A stretch of 64,000 nt of DNA, from NCBI RefSeq assembly GCF_003569005.1, contig NZ_BCUR01000001.1, positions 935,893 through 999,892 on the forward strand, read 5' to 3'. The DNA is from Vibrio superstes (GTDB lineage Bacteria > Pseudomonadota > Gammaproteobacteria > Enterobacterales > Vibrionaceae). How positions within the stretch are numbered: position 1 is the stretch's first letter; every line of letters starts with the position of its first letter. The position numbers and the translations under genes were made by a program. Positions 44,047-55,034 of the stretch are shown here, in pieces. The notes below the pieces were generated by a model that did not search any database, was not told where the DNA came from, and worked only from the letters and a program-made list of their open reading frames with translations.

Positions 44047-47000
44047 TTATTGTTCTGCTTTGTTTTCGGTTGCTACTAGGTTGTCATCTGACTTGAATAA
44101 TTTGCAGATCAAGACAAAAAATAGCGGTGCAAAGTAAATCACCAATAGAGTTGCCCCCATCATGCCGCCCAATACAGATGTACCAATCGCATTACGTGCA
44201 TTCGCACCTGCTCCTGTGCTCAGAACTAAAGGCAACACACCAAGCCCAAATGCCAATGACGTCATAATGATTGGACGCAGGCGCATCTCACACGCTTGGA
44301 TCGTTGCCTCAATAATGCTAGCTCCTTTTTCATAAAGCTCTTTGGCAAATTCAACAATCAAAATGGCGTTCTTGGCGGTTAAACCTATGGTGGTTAATAC
44401 ACCTACTTGGAAGTAAACATCGTTCTCTAGCCCTCTTAGCATAATGGCTGCCAGTGCGCCGAGTACCCCTAGAGGAACCACGAGAATAATTGCGATTGGG
44501 ATGCTCCAGCTCTCATACAATGCAGCCAAACATAGGAACACCATCAAGATGGAGATTGCGTACAGGATAGGGGCTTGGTTACCTGCTTCGATCTCCTGAT
44601 ACGACATTCCCGTCCAACTCACCTGCACATCATTAGATATTTCAGCTGCCAGTCGATTGATTTCATCCATCGCTTCACCAGTACTGTAACCAGCAGCAGC
44701 TTCACCAACAATTTCTACCGCAGGGTTACCGTTATAACGAGCTAGCTGCGGAGAGCCTTTGCCCCAATGGTACGTGCTGAAAGCCGAGATAGGCACCATC
44801 TCATTGTTGTTGTTACGTACATGCCATAAATTTAGGTCCTCTGGTGTCATGCGATATTTGGCGTCAGCCTGTATGTAAACCTTTTTAGAGCGACCGCGAT
44901 CGATAAAATCATTTACATATGACGACGCCCAAGCAATGGATAGTGACTGGTTAATATCATCAATATCTACCCCTAGCACTTTGGCTTTTTCATAATCGAC
45001 ATCAAGGAAAAGCTGCGCTGTATCCTCAAGGCCGTTAGGTCGTGTATTTTGCAATAACGGGCTTTGTGCCGCAGCACCAAGTAACTGGTTCCTAATCTCA
45101 ATTAGTTTGTCATGACCAACAGAGCCCACGTCTTCTAGGTAGAAGTTAAAGCCTGTTGAAGTACCAAGCTCGCGAATCGCTGGACTACTAAAAGCAAAGA
45201 CCTGCGCATGTTTGTAATTTGAGAACTCGCCCATAACTCGGCCGATAATAGAATCAACATCGGTGCCAGGCTCTGTCCTCTCTGACCAATCTTTCAAGCC
45301 AATGAACGCCATCGCTGCATTTTGCCCTGATCCTGTAAAGTTAAATCCAGAAACGGTAAACACGTGATTGACGGTATGTGACTCGTTTTCTTCAAAGTAA
45401 TCCTTAATATCCAGCATCACTTCTTGTGTCTTTTGTAACGTAGTACCCGTTGGCGTCGTGACCATGACCATGAAGTCACCTTGGTCTTCATTTGGCAAAA
45501 ATGAGCTTGGCAGCACGTTGTACAGATAAGCGGTACCAGCAAAAAGTGCGAGGTAAACAAACGTGAAGCGGATTGGACGCAGTAAAGCGTGTTTAACTGA
45601 ACCTCGATACTTGTTCGACAACTTATCGAATCCTCGGTTAAACAGGGCAAAAAACTTATTGTTAGATGCTTTATCAACAGGCTTTAAAAGCGTTGCACAG
45701 AGAACCGGAGTAAGAATCAATGCAACCAAAACCGATAGAACCATTGCCGAGACAATCGTCAAAGAGAACTGTTGGTAGATTACGCCTGTAGAACCAGACA
45801 TAAACGCCATAGGAATGAATACAACCGACAACACCATAGTAATACCAATTAGGGCACTGGTAATTTGTCCCATTGACTTTTTGGTCGCTTCGAGAGGAGA
45901 TAGGTTCTCTTCATGCATCAAACGCTCAACGTTTTCCACCACAACGATGGCATCATCCACCAGTAGTCCGATCGCTAGCACCATACCAAACATGGTTAAT
46001 GTATTGATCGAGAACCCCAGCATTGCCATAACGCCAAAGGTACCAAGCAGTACCACAGGTACCGCAATAGTCGGAATTAAAGTGGCTCGCCAGTTTTGCA
46101 AGAACAGCAACATGACGAGAAATACAAGCCCAACCGCCTCAAAGAGAGTTTTAATAACTTCACTAATAGACAACCGGATAAATAAATTATTATCCGTTGA
46201 TTTAACCAGTTCTAGCCCTTCGGGAAACCCTTTGGAAAGTTGCTCAAGTTTTGCGTCAACCGCTACTTGTGTATCTAACGAGTTTGCGCCGGTAGCAAGG
46301 GTGATGGCTATACCTGAGGCACCCATCCCCATATAAGCAGGAATTACTGAAGACTCTTCACTGGCTAACTCAACGCGTGCCACATCTTTGAGCTTAATTT
46401 GAGAACCATCACTATCGACTTTAATTAATATGTCCTCAAACTCCTCAACACTAGTTAATAGACTTTGAGCTGTGATACTGGCATTGATTAGCTGAGAATC
46501 AACGGCTGGCGTCCCACCTAGTTGGCCAACAGTAACTTGACTATTTTGAACAGATACTGCGTTAGAAACGTCAACAGGGGTGAGACTGTAGCTGTTCAGT
46601 TTGGCAGGGTCTAACCAGATACGCATCGCATAAGATGGGCCGAAAATGGTCACTTCGCCTACGCCATTGACACGGCTTAGGATGTCCTTGATGCTTGAGT
46701 TTGCATAATCTTGAATATCTCCCGCACTCATACTGCCGTCAGGAGAGTATAGATTGGTGACCGACATAAAACCTGAGGTGCTCTTGGTTACGGAGGTTCC
46801 TTGGTTTTGCACAGCGGTTGGGAGGCGATTACTCACTTGCTGTAAGGAGTTTTGTACTTGTACCTGAGCGATATCTGGGTCTGTGTCCGCACTAAACGTT
46901 AAGGTAACACTCGCACTACCAGATGAGTCACTTTTAGATGCCATGTAAAGCAAGTTATCTAACCCAGTCATGCCTTGTTCGATGACTTGAGTTACGCTGT

Positions 47001-47181
47001 CTTCAATGGTTTTTGCTGAAGCGCCCGGGTATGACGTTGAGATAGTCACGGCTGGCGGTGCAATCGTCGGGTATTGTGCGACAGGCAAGGAGACGATAGC
47101 CGCAATGCCTGAAAGCATAATGACAATAGAAATTACCCAAGCAAAAATAGGTCTGTTAATAAAAAAATTCGATAAGGACAT
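44047..47181 (-). CDS. RND-family multidrug efflux transporter (HAE1)
   Basis: The 1044-residue inner-membrane pump has the RND layout: twelve helices and two large periplasmic loops. Clear motifs are the N-terminal [18 protein letters not shown], the proton-relay [20 protein letters not shown] and [16 protein letters not shown], and the C-terminal [12 protein letters not shown]. It resembles AcrB, MexB and VmeB/VexB proteins that export drugs, bile salts and detergents. It begins three bases after the MFP gene; no outer-membrane TolC gene is nearby. Confidence 0.92.
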   Translation of the reverse strand: MSLSNFFINRPIFAWVISIVIMLSGIAAIVSLPVAQYPTIAPPAVTISTSYPGASAKTIEDSVTQVIEQGMTGLDNLLYMASKSDSSGSASVTLTFSADTDPDIAQVQVQNSLQQVSNRLPTAVQNQGTSVTKSTSGFMSVTNLYSPDGSMSAGDIQDYANSSIKDILSRVNGVGEVTIFGPSYAMRIWLDPAKLNSYSLTPVDVSNAVSVQNSQVTVGQLGGTPAVDSQLINASITAQSLLTSVEEFEDILIKVDSDGSQIKLKDVARVELASEESSVIPAYMGMGASGIAITLATGANSLDTQVAVDAKLEQLSKGFPEGLELVKSTDNNLFIRLSISEVIKTLFEAVGLVFLVMLLFLQNWRATLIPTIAVPVVLLGTFGVMAMLGFSINTLTMFGMVLAIGLLVDDAIVVVENVERLMHEENLSPLEATKKSMGQITSALIGITMVLSVVFIPMAFMSGSTGVIYQQFSLTIVSAMVLSVLVALILTPVLCATLLKPVDKASNNKFFALFNRGFDKLSNKYRGSVKHALLRPIRFTFVYLALFAGTAYLYNVLPSSFLPNEDQGDFMVMVTTPTGTTLQKTQEVMLDIKDYFEENESHTVNHVFTVSGFNFTGSGQNAAMAFIGLKDWSERTEPGTDVDSIIGRVMGEFSNYKHAQVFAFSSPAIRELGTSTGFNFYLEDVGSVGHDKLIEIRNQLLGAAAQSPLLQNTRPNGLEDTAQLFLDVDYEKAKVLGVDIDDINQSLSIAWASSYVNDFIDRGRSKKVYIQADAKYRMTPEDLNLWHVRNNNNEMVPISAFSTYHWGKGSPQLARYNGNPAVEIVGEAAAGYSTGEAMDEINRLAAEISNDVQVSWTGMSYQEIEAGNQAPILYAISILMVFLCLAALYESWSIPIAIILVVPLGVLGALAAIMLRGLENDVYFQVGVLTTIGLTAKNAILIVEFAKELYEKGASIIEATIQACEMRLRPIIMTSLAFGLGVLPLVLSTGAGANARNAIGTSVLGGMMGATLLVIYFAPLFFVLICKLFKSDDNLVATENKAEQ

Positions 47182-47184
47182 GGT

Positions 47185-48348
47185 TTATTCCTCGCTCGTC
47201 AAAGCAGGAACGCTACTGTCTGTGCTGCTATCGACAACAACCTCAACCCCATTTTTCATGTTGAGGATATTGCTGATGACGACTTTTTCACCGCTAGAAA
47301 GTCCCTCTTTGACTACCCAACCGTTGTTAACTTCATTACCCAGTACAACTGGCTTTTTCTCGACATTGCTGTCTTGGTTAACCACAAATACTGAAGGCTC
47401 ACCAGACTGGCTTCTAACTACCGCAGATTGTGGAACAACGAGATAGCCTCTAGCTTCTGGCATCGAGATATGAGCGCGAACGTACATACCTGCTAGTAAT
47501 GTATTGTCAGGATTTGGAATGATGGCACGTAGCGTTACCGTCCCTGTCGAGCCCGAAACCTGCGTGTCCGAAAACTCTAAATGACCCGTTTCATCATAGG
47601 CACTGCCGTCTTCTAGAGTAATAGTCACTGGGATCTCAGCATTTTTGTCAGTAAAGTGTGCAAACTCTTTTTTGATTTTCGTAATCGCTAACGAAGATTG
47701 CTGCATATCCACGTAAACATTCGCGGTTTGTATAATAGTTGTCAGGTAAGAAGACTGCTCAGAGGTCAACAGAGAGCCTTCAGATACCAAAGAAAGGCCA
47801 GCTTGACCAGAGATAGGGGCTTTGATTTTGGTGTATGAAAGTTCAATATTGGCATAATCCAATTCCGCTTGGCGGATCGCGACTTCAGCTTGGGCTTCTT
47901 TATAAAGCGCATTTGCATCGTCATAATCTTGCTGGCTAGCCAGTTTTTTTCTTATGAGTTCCTTATAACGAAGCGCCGTTTTTTGAGTGGCATCTTCGCT
48001 TGTCAACGCTTTCGCCAACTGAGCTTGCGCGCTATTAACGTTGGATTGATAAGTGGTCGAGTCAATTTCATAAAGTACGTCACCAGCTTCTACCTGAGAG
48101 CCCTCTTTGTATAGACGACTTTTGAGAATACCCGTTACCTGCGGTCTCACTTCTGCTTGTTTGAACGCGGTAATTCGCCCCGGTAACTCGGTCGTTAAAC
48201 GCAGTGTTGTTGGGGTCAAATCCAAAACGTCAACATGTATAGGACCTGAGACTGGTCGTTGCTCCATAGCTTGTTCGCCGCAGCCCAATAGAAGCGAGCT
48301 AGAGAGAAGTAAGCCCAAAGGCAACCTTAACGCATGGGGTAGGTACAT
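47185..48348 (-). CDS. RND efflux membrane-fusion (periplasmic adaptor) lipoprotein
   Basis: The 387-residue protein has a lipoprotein signal (SLLLGC, C23) and the MFP/HlyD structure: a barrel-sandwich segment VRPQVTGILKSRLYKEGSQV, a helical hairpin (about residues 90-160), and the second lipoyl half IKAPISGQAGLSLVSEG. It links the RND pump to an outer-membrane channel. It is the first gene of the operon with the pump and probably with the cytochrome b561. No local repressor gene is adjacent. Confidence 0.92.
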   Translation of the reverse strand: MYLPHALRLPLGLLLSSSLLLGCGEQAMEQRPVSGPIHVDVLDLTPTTLRLTTELPGRITAFKQAEVRPQVTGILKSRLYKEGSQVEAGDVLYEIDSTTYQSNVNSAQAQLAKALTSEDATQKTALRYKELIRKKLASQQDYDDANALYKEAQAEVAIRQAELDYANIELSYTKIKAPISGQAGLSLVSEGSLLTSEQSSYLTTIIQTANVYVDMQQSSLAITKIKKEFAHFTDKNAEIPVTITLEDGSAYDETGHLEFSDTQVSGSTGTVTLRAIIPNPDNTLLAGMYVRAHISMPEARGYLVVPQSAVVRSQSGEPSVFVVNQDSNVEKKPVVLGNEVNNGWVVKEGLSSGEKVVISNILNMKNGVEVVVDSSTDSSVPALTSEE

Positions 48349-48563
48349 AATTAACCTTATTCTAGAAACAGAACTACAAACATAGAAAAATAGTATAGTC
48401 GACAGATGGTTAAGGCAGGGTTAAGACGGACGAATTGTCGCTTGGCTCATAGAACGGCAGTTTTACATTACGGGGACGCTAAGTTTTCAACTCTATCGGA
48501 CAAATTTGAGTAGGGTAAATTCAGGTTAATAAGATATGAATGAGTAAAGGCCTAACAAGAAAA

Positions 48564-48589
48564 GGGGCGCTTCAGAGTTATGGAGTGCC
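48564..48589. repeat. GGGGC hairpin repeat, copy B, at the SRPBCC gene end
   Basis: GGGGCGCTTC (48564-48573) and GGAGTGCC (48582-48589) form the stem, and the loop AGAGTTAT contains the TTA that reads as the TAA stop of the minus-strand gene. The stem closes with two G-T pairs. Confidence 0.65.
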
Positions 48590-48916
48590 ATCTTCACGCG
48601 GAGTGAAGAAGAACTCCCCACGGTAATTGTCCATGGGCATACCATTTCCACCGAGCAATACCTGATAGCTAAAATAACGATGCAACTCAAAACCAACGAC
48701 TTTCTCGGTTAATTGGATTTTGTCGATTTTCAGTTTGCGTATTGCACCAATACCTTGAAGTGCACCGTCACCCTCACTAACTAGGGTCATTTCACCTTGC
48801 ATAATCTCAGACTCAGAGTACCAATCAAGGTCTAGAAAAAAAGCCCAAAACTCTTCTGGCGTAATATTTTTATAGTGGTGGCTTAGTTCAAAAGAATACG
48901 TCTTTATTCTGCTCAA
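48578..48916 (-). pseudogene. Truncated SRPBCC-family gene
   Basis: The 112-residue product matches the SRPBCC helix-grip fold from SRIKTYSFELSHHYKNITPE to NYRGEFFFTPREDGT, but stops just as the last beta strands and the C-terminal helix should begin. The stop codon falls inside a palindromic repeat (48564-48589), so the repeat appears to have replaced or displaced the 3' end. TTG 48916 with GGAG 7 bases upstream is the best start; the frame is open to a GTG at 48964. Protein without the C-terminal helix is likely unstable. Confidence 0.65.
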
Positions 48917-49016
48917 AATGAGTCTCCAATCTTCTATCTTTGTTGCTACTCGGTCACTTAACACTCACCCGATTATTTGAGTATTTGTCTTTTCCTAACG
49001 TCCAACCTCAACATGG

Positions 49017-49934
49017 CTAGTGTGTTGCTGTTGGATCATTTCGAAATTGCCGTGGGCTTACCCCTGTTTTTGCTTTGAATAGTTTTGAGAAATGTTGTGG
49101 GTACTCAAAGCCTAATTCATAGGCTATTTGAGTAATGCTGTCGCTGGTATCTAAAATCTGGCTCTTTGCTCGCTCTATTAAAAAAAGATGTATATGCTCT
49201 AGAGCTGTCTTCCCTGTTTCCTTTTTTATTAGATCACTTAAGTAATAAGGGGACAAACCAATCTCTTTACCACAGTATTGAACCGTTGGAATACCTTGTT
49301 CAAAAGGCTTCTCCCCTTGGTAATATGAGTCTAAGAACTGATTAAAACGTCTCATGTAATCGTGATTTAAATCTGCACGTACGATGAACTGGCGATCATA
49401 AAATCTAGAACAATATTTCAACAACAACTCAATGCTAGAGCAGATTAACGATTGAGTGTGTTTGTCCATATTCATTTCGGTTTCATTTCCGATACTAGAA
49501 GCAATATCAGTGACCATCACTCGCTCACGCTCAGATAGATGCAACGCTTCGCTATTTTGATATTCGAAGAAGGTAAACTGTGACATTTTGCTGCTAAGAT
49601 CTGACCTTGCAATCAGTTGTGGATGAAAAGCAATAGTCCAACCTAACGAGTCTTCTAGCGGCTCAGTTGCTTCAATAACGACTTCTTGCCCCGGAGCAAG
49701 AAAGGTCATCGTCCCAATATCAAAGTCGTAGGTTGTATTACCATAGCCAATCGTGCAATGAGCAGAATCCTTTAAGGAAATCAGATAGAGGTCAAAACAA
49801 ACTTTGACGCTCGAAGTAATCCCTTGCTTAACTTGGGATGGATGGAAAAAGCTCACCAGCGGGTGTGCGGGTGCATCCAACCCTAATGCAGCGTGTAGCT
49901 CCGAAATAGAAGTGATATGCAGTGTATTGGTCAT
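49017..49934 (-). CDS. AraC-family transcriptional regulator
   Basis: The 305-residue protein has an N-terminal cupin-like sensor (YLISLKDSAHCTIGYGNTTY, FLAPGQEVVIEATE) and a C-terminal double helix-turn-helix (LSPYYLSDLIKKETGKTA, then ITQIAYELGFEYPQHFSKLF). It is on the same strand as the lipoprotein hydrolase with a 31-base gap, so it is probably the second gene of a two-gene unit. Confidence 0.87.
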   Translation of the reverse strand: MTNTLHITSISELHAALGLDAPAHPLVSFFHPSQVKQGITSSVKVCFDLYLISLKDSAHCTIGYGNTTYDFDIGTMTFLAPGQEVVIEATEPLEDSLGWTIAFHPQLIARSDLSSKMSQFTFFEYQNSEALHLSERERVMVTDIASSIGNETEMNMDKHTQSLICSSIELLLKYCSRFYDRQFIVRADLNHDYMRRFNQFLDSYYQGEKPFEQGIPTVQYCGKEIGLSPYYLSDLIKKETGKTALEHIHLFLIERAKSQILDTSDSITQIAYELGFEYPQHFSKLFKAKTGVSPRQFRNDPTATH

Positions 49935-49965
49935 TTCGATACCCTCAAAATTTTATCTAATCGAC

Positions 49966-51138
49966 CTAAAAGGCGACCGTTTTCATCGTTTTTTCCAATT
50001 CGGTATAATAAGGGTTCCAAGTTAGTCGAGCATGAATACGATCTTTTTCAGTGTAACCCCATGCTGAAAACCAAGTCTGCTCACCCTGATTGCACGCCTC
50101 TACATCAGAAGTGCTCATACTATTGTCGCAGATTATTTTCTCACCATACTGTCCATAATAGTTATTATCGGGTGCAAATAAAGGGCTCATGTGAGAGGCC
50201 GTACTTACTCTTAGATCGTCTCTTTGCATTGAGTAGCTTTCTACTTTGGCCAGCTCGGTAAAGTCTGTGTTCCCCCCGTACCAAACCAGTTTACTTTTAG
50301 GATGCGTAAAATGCTGGTCAAAATAGGTATACAGGGCATTCGCATCAATCACGCTGTCGGCTTCTGATGTGACGAGCATTACTGGAATATCCAGTGTTTT
50401 GTTTGCGACTTTATTGCGAAACACTTTAGCGCTTTCAGAGTAGGCTAGGGCACTGGCAAGCAGACCAGAGTTATATTTTGCAAGGTTATTCTCTTCAGTG
50501 AACCAACCCTCTGCAAAGATTGTGGCTAATGGCGTTAATTTTTCTAGGATTGGCGTCGTGGTTTGAAAGCCAGGTGAAAACAACAATAAGCCATCTACAC
50601 CCTGCTTTTCTAATGCATGAATAGAGACCAAGTTACCGCCCGTGGAGAAGCCTCCAAGCCAAACTTCATCGTATTGTTGTTTTAACTGCTGGGCATAATG
50701 ATCAACCAATATTTGCCAATCTTGATACTTCGCCATTTCCATGTGTCTAGGGTTACTGCCGTGACCTGGCAAAAGCACGACTTGCACATAGAAGCCCTGC
50801 TCAGCTAGAGAATCCGAAATATCAGTAAAACTAAAAGGCGAGTCACCAAGACCATGTGCGAGCAAGATCGCTTTATGCGAGTTTGGATCACCCTTTGTGT
50901 AAGGAACGTTCATCGCTAACTCAGTTGTTTGCTGCTCACGCTCAGTGATAAAAGCACGATTTTCCTTTAGCCATTCTGTTGTCGTTTCCACATATTGGTC
51001 GAAAGTCGGCTGCAAGTAGTTGTAGTACTGCTTTGATTCATACATTGGCTCACGGGAGATATCGTTGCTGGAACAGCCAGTGATAATCAGGAATAAAGTT
51101 GCTAAAAGTAATGCTAATGAAGACTTAGTGGTTTTCAT
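49966..51138 (-). CDS. Alpha/beta hydrolase lipoprotein
   Basis: The 390-residue protein has a lipoprotein signal (IITGC, C22) and an alpha/beta hydrolase core: AILLAHGLGDSPFSF, the nucleophile elbow LGGFSTGGN, and the acid-region MLVTSEADSVIDAN. The first 60 residues after the lipid cysteine form a helical linker. It should be an outer-membrane-anchored esterase, lipase or peptidase. The AraC gene follows it and probably regulates it or its targets. Confidence 0.85.
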   Translation of the reverse strand: MKTTKSSLALLLATLFLIITGCSSNDISREPMYESKQYYNYLQPTFDQYVETTTEWLKENRAFITEREQQTTELAMNVPYTKGDPNSHKAILLAHGLGDSPFSFTDISDSLAEQGFYVQVVLLPGHGSNPRHMEMAKYQDWQILVDHYAQQLKQQYDEVWLGGFSTGGNLVSIHALEKQGVDGLLLFSPGFQTTTPILEKLTPLATIFAEGWFTEENNLAKYNSGLLASALAYSESAKVFRNKVANKTLDIPVMLVTSEADSVIDANALYTYFDQHFTHPKSKLVWYGGNTDFTELAKVESYSMQRDDLRVSTASHMSPLFAPDNNYYGQYGEKIICDNSMSTSDVEACNQGEQTWFSAWGYTEKDRIHARLTWNPYYTELEKTMKTVAF

Positions 51139-51396
51139 CGCTAGGTGATCCTCTGCTGTTCTTAGTTACAAGGCATAAGGAAATTCTAAGTGAAACGGCC
51201 AACCAAAACTTATTCATATCCCAATTAATCCTGAGTCTTAAAATAGCACTAAAGCTAATAAGTTATTGATTTGGCTGAGATTGGTGGCCTTATTTAACAA
51301 TTGTGGAAATGTATAAGTTTATGAAAGGTTGGTCGATTAAACTTACAACGTAATTACAGCAGCCTAAAGAATTAGGTTGATACTGGGGGCTTAATA

Positions 51397-52101
51397 TTGA
51401 AAAAGCACATTTTATCCATAGGAGTCTGCATGGTTTCCGCAATAGCTTTATCAGCTAACGACATGAATAAACAGTTATACCAACTAGAAGATACGGTTCA
51501 AGATGCTGAAGGTAATATCTACCGTACCGTCACCATTGGCGATCAAACCTGGTTAGCTGAGAGCCTCAGGAGTACCACATTTCAAGACGGTTCCGCTGTA
51601 AGAACAGGGGTAATCCCTAAAGATGAACCAGAGAATCTATTAAAGTATGGCAGGCTATACGATTGGCATGATGTTTCTGATAATCGAAACCTCTGCCCTG
51701 TGGGTTGGCGTGTAGCAACCGATGATGATTGGAAGCAATTAGAGCGCAATATTGGCATGTCCGAAGAGGAAATTGACCAAGATGGTTGGCGTGGCGGCGA
51801 GCAAAACCTTGGCGCTCAACTCAAAGAGTCCCAAAAAGATGGCCTGTTTAAAAAGTTTGATCCATCAATCGTAAATAAGCACCGATTTTTTGCTCGACCA
51901 GCCGGAGTGAAGTGGAATGGGTTCTACATCACTCAAGGTGCTTACACTGAATTTTGGACAGCGAGCGCTTCAACTGACGAAAAAGCCATTATACGAACCC
52001 TTGCTTACTCTTGGTGGAATGCACATAAAGGCGAGATCCGCCGAGCGACAAGTACCAAGGATTACATGTTCTCGGTACGGTGCGTAAAGATTGAGGGCTA
52101 A
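51397..52101 (+). CDS. Exported protein with a FISUMP domain
   Basis: The 234-residue protein has a signal peptide (ILSIGVCMVSAIALSA) and a Fibrobacter succinogenes major paralogous-type domain: DAEGNIYRTVTIGDQTWLAE, then GRLYDWHDV, LCPVGWRVATDDDWKQLE, and a C-terminal FSVRCVK. Such domains are common in surface and cell-adhesion proteins; function is unknown. The start is TTG 51397 after TACTGGGGGC; no ATG fits. It resembles the DUF1566 protein in overall logic, though the two families differ. Confidence 0.82.
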   Translation: MKKHILSIGVCMVSAIALSANDMNKQLYQLEDTVQDAEGNIYRTVTIGDQTWLAESLRSTTFQDGSAVRTGVIPKDEPENLLKYGRLYDWHDVSDNRNLCPVGWRVATDDDWKQLERNIGMSEEEIDQDGWRGGEQNLGAQLKESQKDGLFKKFDPSIVNKHRFFARPAGVKWNGFYITQGAYTEFWTASASTDEKAIIRTLAYSWWNAHKGEIRRATSTKDYMFSVRCVKIEG

Positions 52102-52172
52102 TGTCTAAAACACCCTAACGATTAATTCATGGCCTTGCGCCACTCTTACACTTTTCATTATTGGTAAATACT

Positions 52173-53129
52173 ATGAGCTTATCTTCAGTTCTTATTACAG
52201 GCGCTAATGCCGGACTTGGTTTCGAGGCTGCACGGCAGTTCGCTCTTCGCGAGGGCATCTCTAAAGTTATTTTGGCTTGTCGCGATAAAGCTAAAGCTCA
52301 AGACGCTCAGCAGCGCCTAGAACAATTGACGGAGAAGAAAATTTTCGAAACCTTGATCGTTGATGTTGGTGATTTAGATTCATGCAGAAGTGCTGCTGAA
52401 AATCTAGAGACCAAAGTTGATGGAATCGTGTTGAACGCGGGAGGCGGCGGCGGAACTGAGCCAACTAAAGTGACAAAAGATGGCGTCATGTTCGTCCTCG
52501 GGGTTAATGTGTTGGGACATGTTCATTTTACCGATCTTCTTATGGAGAATGGTAAGTTATCTGATAAAGGGTCGGTGATGTACGTCGCCAGTTTTGCTGC
52601 TAGAGGCGCTCCTGAGGTACGTGCTGCAAAACCTCCTATCATTGATGGCTCAATTGCAGAGTGGACATCGGTAGCTAATGGCACGAAATTCAATGGAAAT
52701 AATACCTATACAGACATCTATGGGGCGGCAAAACTTATGGGGGCTCTTTGGACGATGAGTATGGCGCGCAAGCATCCGAGAATGCGATTCATTACGGTCG
52801 ATCCAGGTATGGCGCGTGGCACTTCAGGGACCTCCCCGTTACCATTAGGTCAGAAGCTGTTAATAGAAGCTGTAATGTGGGTTATGCAAACACTTGGTAA
52901 AGCCCATTCTGTAGATGTAGGCGCAAAACGTTATGTAGATGTTTTGCTAAATGAAGATGAATTCAAAACGGGTATTTGGTGGGGGAGCAAGAAGGGGCTT
53001 ACGGGAGCGTTGGCTAACCAGTCTGCTCACTGGCCTGAAATTATTGATAATGCAAACGTACAAAATAATGCCGATACAGTCATTCATAACTTTCTTTCGC
53101 AAGCAGTAAACCCAAGCAATCGTGCATAA
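52173..53129 (+). CDS. Short-chain dehydrogenase/reductase family protein
   Basis: The 318-residue protein has the cofactor loop [11 protein letters not shown] and catalytic Y-G-A-A-K in [12 protein letters not shown]. Its size and sequence resemble protochlorophyllide-reductase-like / retinol-dehydrogenase-like SDRs, so a hydrophobic or aromatic substrate is possible. ATG 52173 is chosen over TTG 52161 because it begins the fold directly. No gene of the same pathway is adjacent. Confidence 0.82.
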   Translation: MSLSSVLITGANAGLGFEAARQFALREGISKVILACRDKAKAQDAQQRLEQLTEKKIFETLIVDVGDLDSCRSAAENLETKVDGIVLNAGGGGGTEPTKVTKDGVMFVLGVNVLGHVHFTDLLMENGKLSDKGSVMYVASFAARGAPEVRAAKPPIIDGSIAEWTSVANGTKFNGNNTYTDIYGAAKLMGALWTMSMARKHPRMRFITVDPGMARGTSGTSPLPLGQKLLIEAVMWVMQTLGKAHSVDVGAKRYVDVLLNEDEFKTGIWWGSKKGLTGALANQSAHWPEIIDNANVQNNADTVIHNFLSQAVNPSNRA

Positions 53130-53397
53130 CCGATAAAATGGTCTCCTCCACCTAAACGCTGCATCATCATGTGCTCTGGCAGAGGTGGCGATTTTTACAA
53201 TATAAGAGGGAAAGAAAGCCGATTTCCCGAGCACTTACAAGTGGTTGACTGAAATTGGCCATTTAGTTGGAGGAGTTATCTGACTCCGTTTCGACTTTTG
53301 TGACATTATTAAAAGTAAGCCAAGTTACGCTTCGTTGAAACTCGTGACAATCGACTGCAACTCGTTTTGGGGCAAAACCTTCTTAGAAGTTAAAGCT

Positions 53398-54399
53398 TTA
53401 AGCATCGTAGCTGATTTCGTAATACGCTTCGATCAACTCTTTCGATAATTCAACAAGTGAGTCGTAGATAACTGGTAATTCGTTATCTTTGAAAAAAAGC
53501 TTCAGGATTTCACATTCTTTAATCCCTTTGTTGTTTGGTTTTGTATATGTGAGATCATATCGCTTAGAAATTGGCGCAAAAATTTCTCTTAACTTGTCTC
53601 TATTCTTTTGTTTGGTCTCTTTGAACTCTGCTTCCACGTTAGCATACTGTGTTAAACGGAGGTAATAACCAGGTATCTGTTCGTCGACTCTCCAAAAAAG
53701 ATGCTCAGTACTATCCGCATAGGCTTTGGGTTTCTTCCCTATATCTAGTTGAGTCCAAGGCCTCCCACCAACGTTTGCTCCCGACTTAAACCAAGTAGCG
53801 TCATTTGTACCGTCAATCTCACGATGAATTGCATCAATTAAATGATGTTGGGCCTGCGAGTCAGCAAAAAGACTGTAGTTGTTGTCTGATACCATCGATG
53901 ATTCGATATATTGGATTTTTTCAATATACTTGAACTTCAAAAACTCAGTAAACTCCCGAGTAACTTGGTTACTAAACGTGAGACATTCAATTGCCGAACA
54001 AAGCTCTTGAGCACCAATGGCTACATACTCCAATTCATCAAGCAGCTTTTGTTCTGCGAAGTTAATACGGGCTAACTTAAGGAACTTGTAGTACTGGAAG
54101 TCAGAAAATTCTTTTTTGTACTTTTTTAACTGCTCCCGGCTAGCACTGCCCCTTGTTTTGTTTTCAAACAGAGCTTTATACGGTTTAGAATCAGCTGAGT
54201 ACCGGATGATCAAGTCAGTACTTTTCTCTTGGCGTCTGACTTTTACTTCGGAGATGGACGATGTACCATTTGGGCACAAGCCTAGCTTTGTGAAAAATGA
54301 TACTATGTCATCCGTTGCTTTTATTTCAATGATTAACCAGTTGAGAAATCCATCTAGCGCCAACTCTTTAGGCGCATGATTGAAAAAATTATTTTTCAC
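53398..54399 (-). CDS. PD-(D/E)XK nuclease superfamily protein
   Basis: The 333-residue protein matches the PDDEXK_4-type fold: PKELALDGFLNWLIIEIK at the N terminus, D62 in STDLIIRY, E79-N-K81 in ALFENKTRG, and Q90 in SREQLKKY. The rest is a charged helical domain. The D..ExK pattern is intact, so it can be an active DNA-cutting enzyme; such genes are often isolated defence-island members or phage relics. No methylase or partner is found within 2 kb. Its AT-richness and long flanking gaps are unlike most of the window. Confidence 0.78.
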   Translation of the reverse strand: MKNNFFNHAPKELALDGFLNWLIIEIKATDDIVSFFTKLGLCPNGTSSISEVKVRRQEKSTDLIIRYSADSKPYKALFENKTRGSASREQLKKYKKEFSDFQYYKFLKLARINFAEQKLLDELEYVAIGAQELCSAIECLTFSNQVTREFTEFLKFKYIEKIQYIESSMVSDNNYSLFADSQAQHHLIDAIHREIDGTNDATWFKSGANVGGRPWTQLDIGKKPKAYADSTEHLFWRVDEQIPGYYLRLTQYANVEAEFKETKQKNRDKLREIFAPISKRYDLTYTKPNNKGIKECEILKLFFKDNELPVIYDSLVELSKELIEAYYEISYDA

Positions 54400-55034
54400 A
54401 AATCACTAATCCTTTTCCAATTTATAGCGAATGTATCGAAAAGTTGTACTATGCGCTATATCCTAACGTTTTAACTGCTGCGTCAGCAAACTTAGACTCT
54501 TTATAAATACTGTTTGATAAGCTCCCGCTTACTAGACATTACTTTGATTAAAAAAAGTAGGTCGATACCTATCCACAAAGTGAGACTTAAAAGTGCGCTA
54601 GCTTGCAATGGGGCATTTCTAATTTAGCCCCAAATCAGCTAGAACACACCTCTGGACAGGAATAAGTTTGAAGCTTCCGACTAAATTTACCTATCAGAGA
54701 GTTTTTCACATCCCAAATAGCAAGACGACACCGCATCAGGTGATACCGCTTTTGGACTTTTTCTTTCATAGCCCACCAGATAGATGAAACGCATCTGATT
54801 GCGTAATTATTCTGTTCATTAAAATTTCATCCTACTATCCGTTAAAGTAGCCCTTACATTGCTTTCAGCCTGTGTTGAAAAAGCGCTACCAGTGCTCCGT
54901 TACGGCCATTGATAGAATTGCGCAATATAAAATCACTTGGCTGCATTTTGTCGGAATTTTTACTGCATTTGATGGCACGTTCGCTTCAGATTAATTAGAC
55001 TTCTTTTGGATAAACTCAACTATAAAGGAATTTA
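54400..55034. repeat. Gene-free region with repeat elements C and II
   Basis: No gene is seen in 635 bases. From 54528 the sequence CTTACTAGACATTAC, continuing to the hairpin GGGGC/GCCCC (54610-54631), aligns with 56565-56674. A phrase TCTGGACAGGAAT at 54651 recurs at 55909 in a similar form. The element may be a worn MITE or IS remnant. Confidence 0.6.

Noticed and set aside
45815..46336. Plus-strand open frame of 173 codons opposite the RND pump gene
   Set aside because: It is antisense to a highly conserved part of the pump gene, has no ribosome-binding site and reads as low-complexity serine/threonine/isoleucine, the typical shadow of a membrane gene.
47006..47446. Plus-strand open frame of 146 codons opposite the pump/adaptor junction
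   Set aside because: It is antisense to two well-supported genes and has no recognisable domain.
47768..47782. Further copy of the GGTCAACAGA repeat
   Set aside because: GAGGTCAACAGAGAGCC lies within the conserved coding sequence of the adaptor gene and is explained by its codons.
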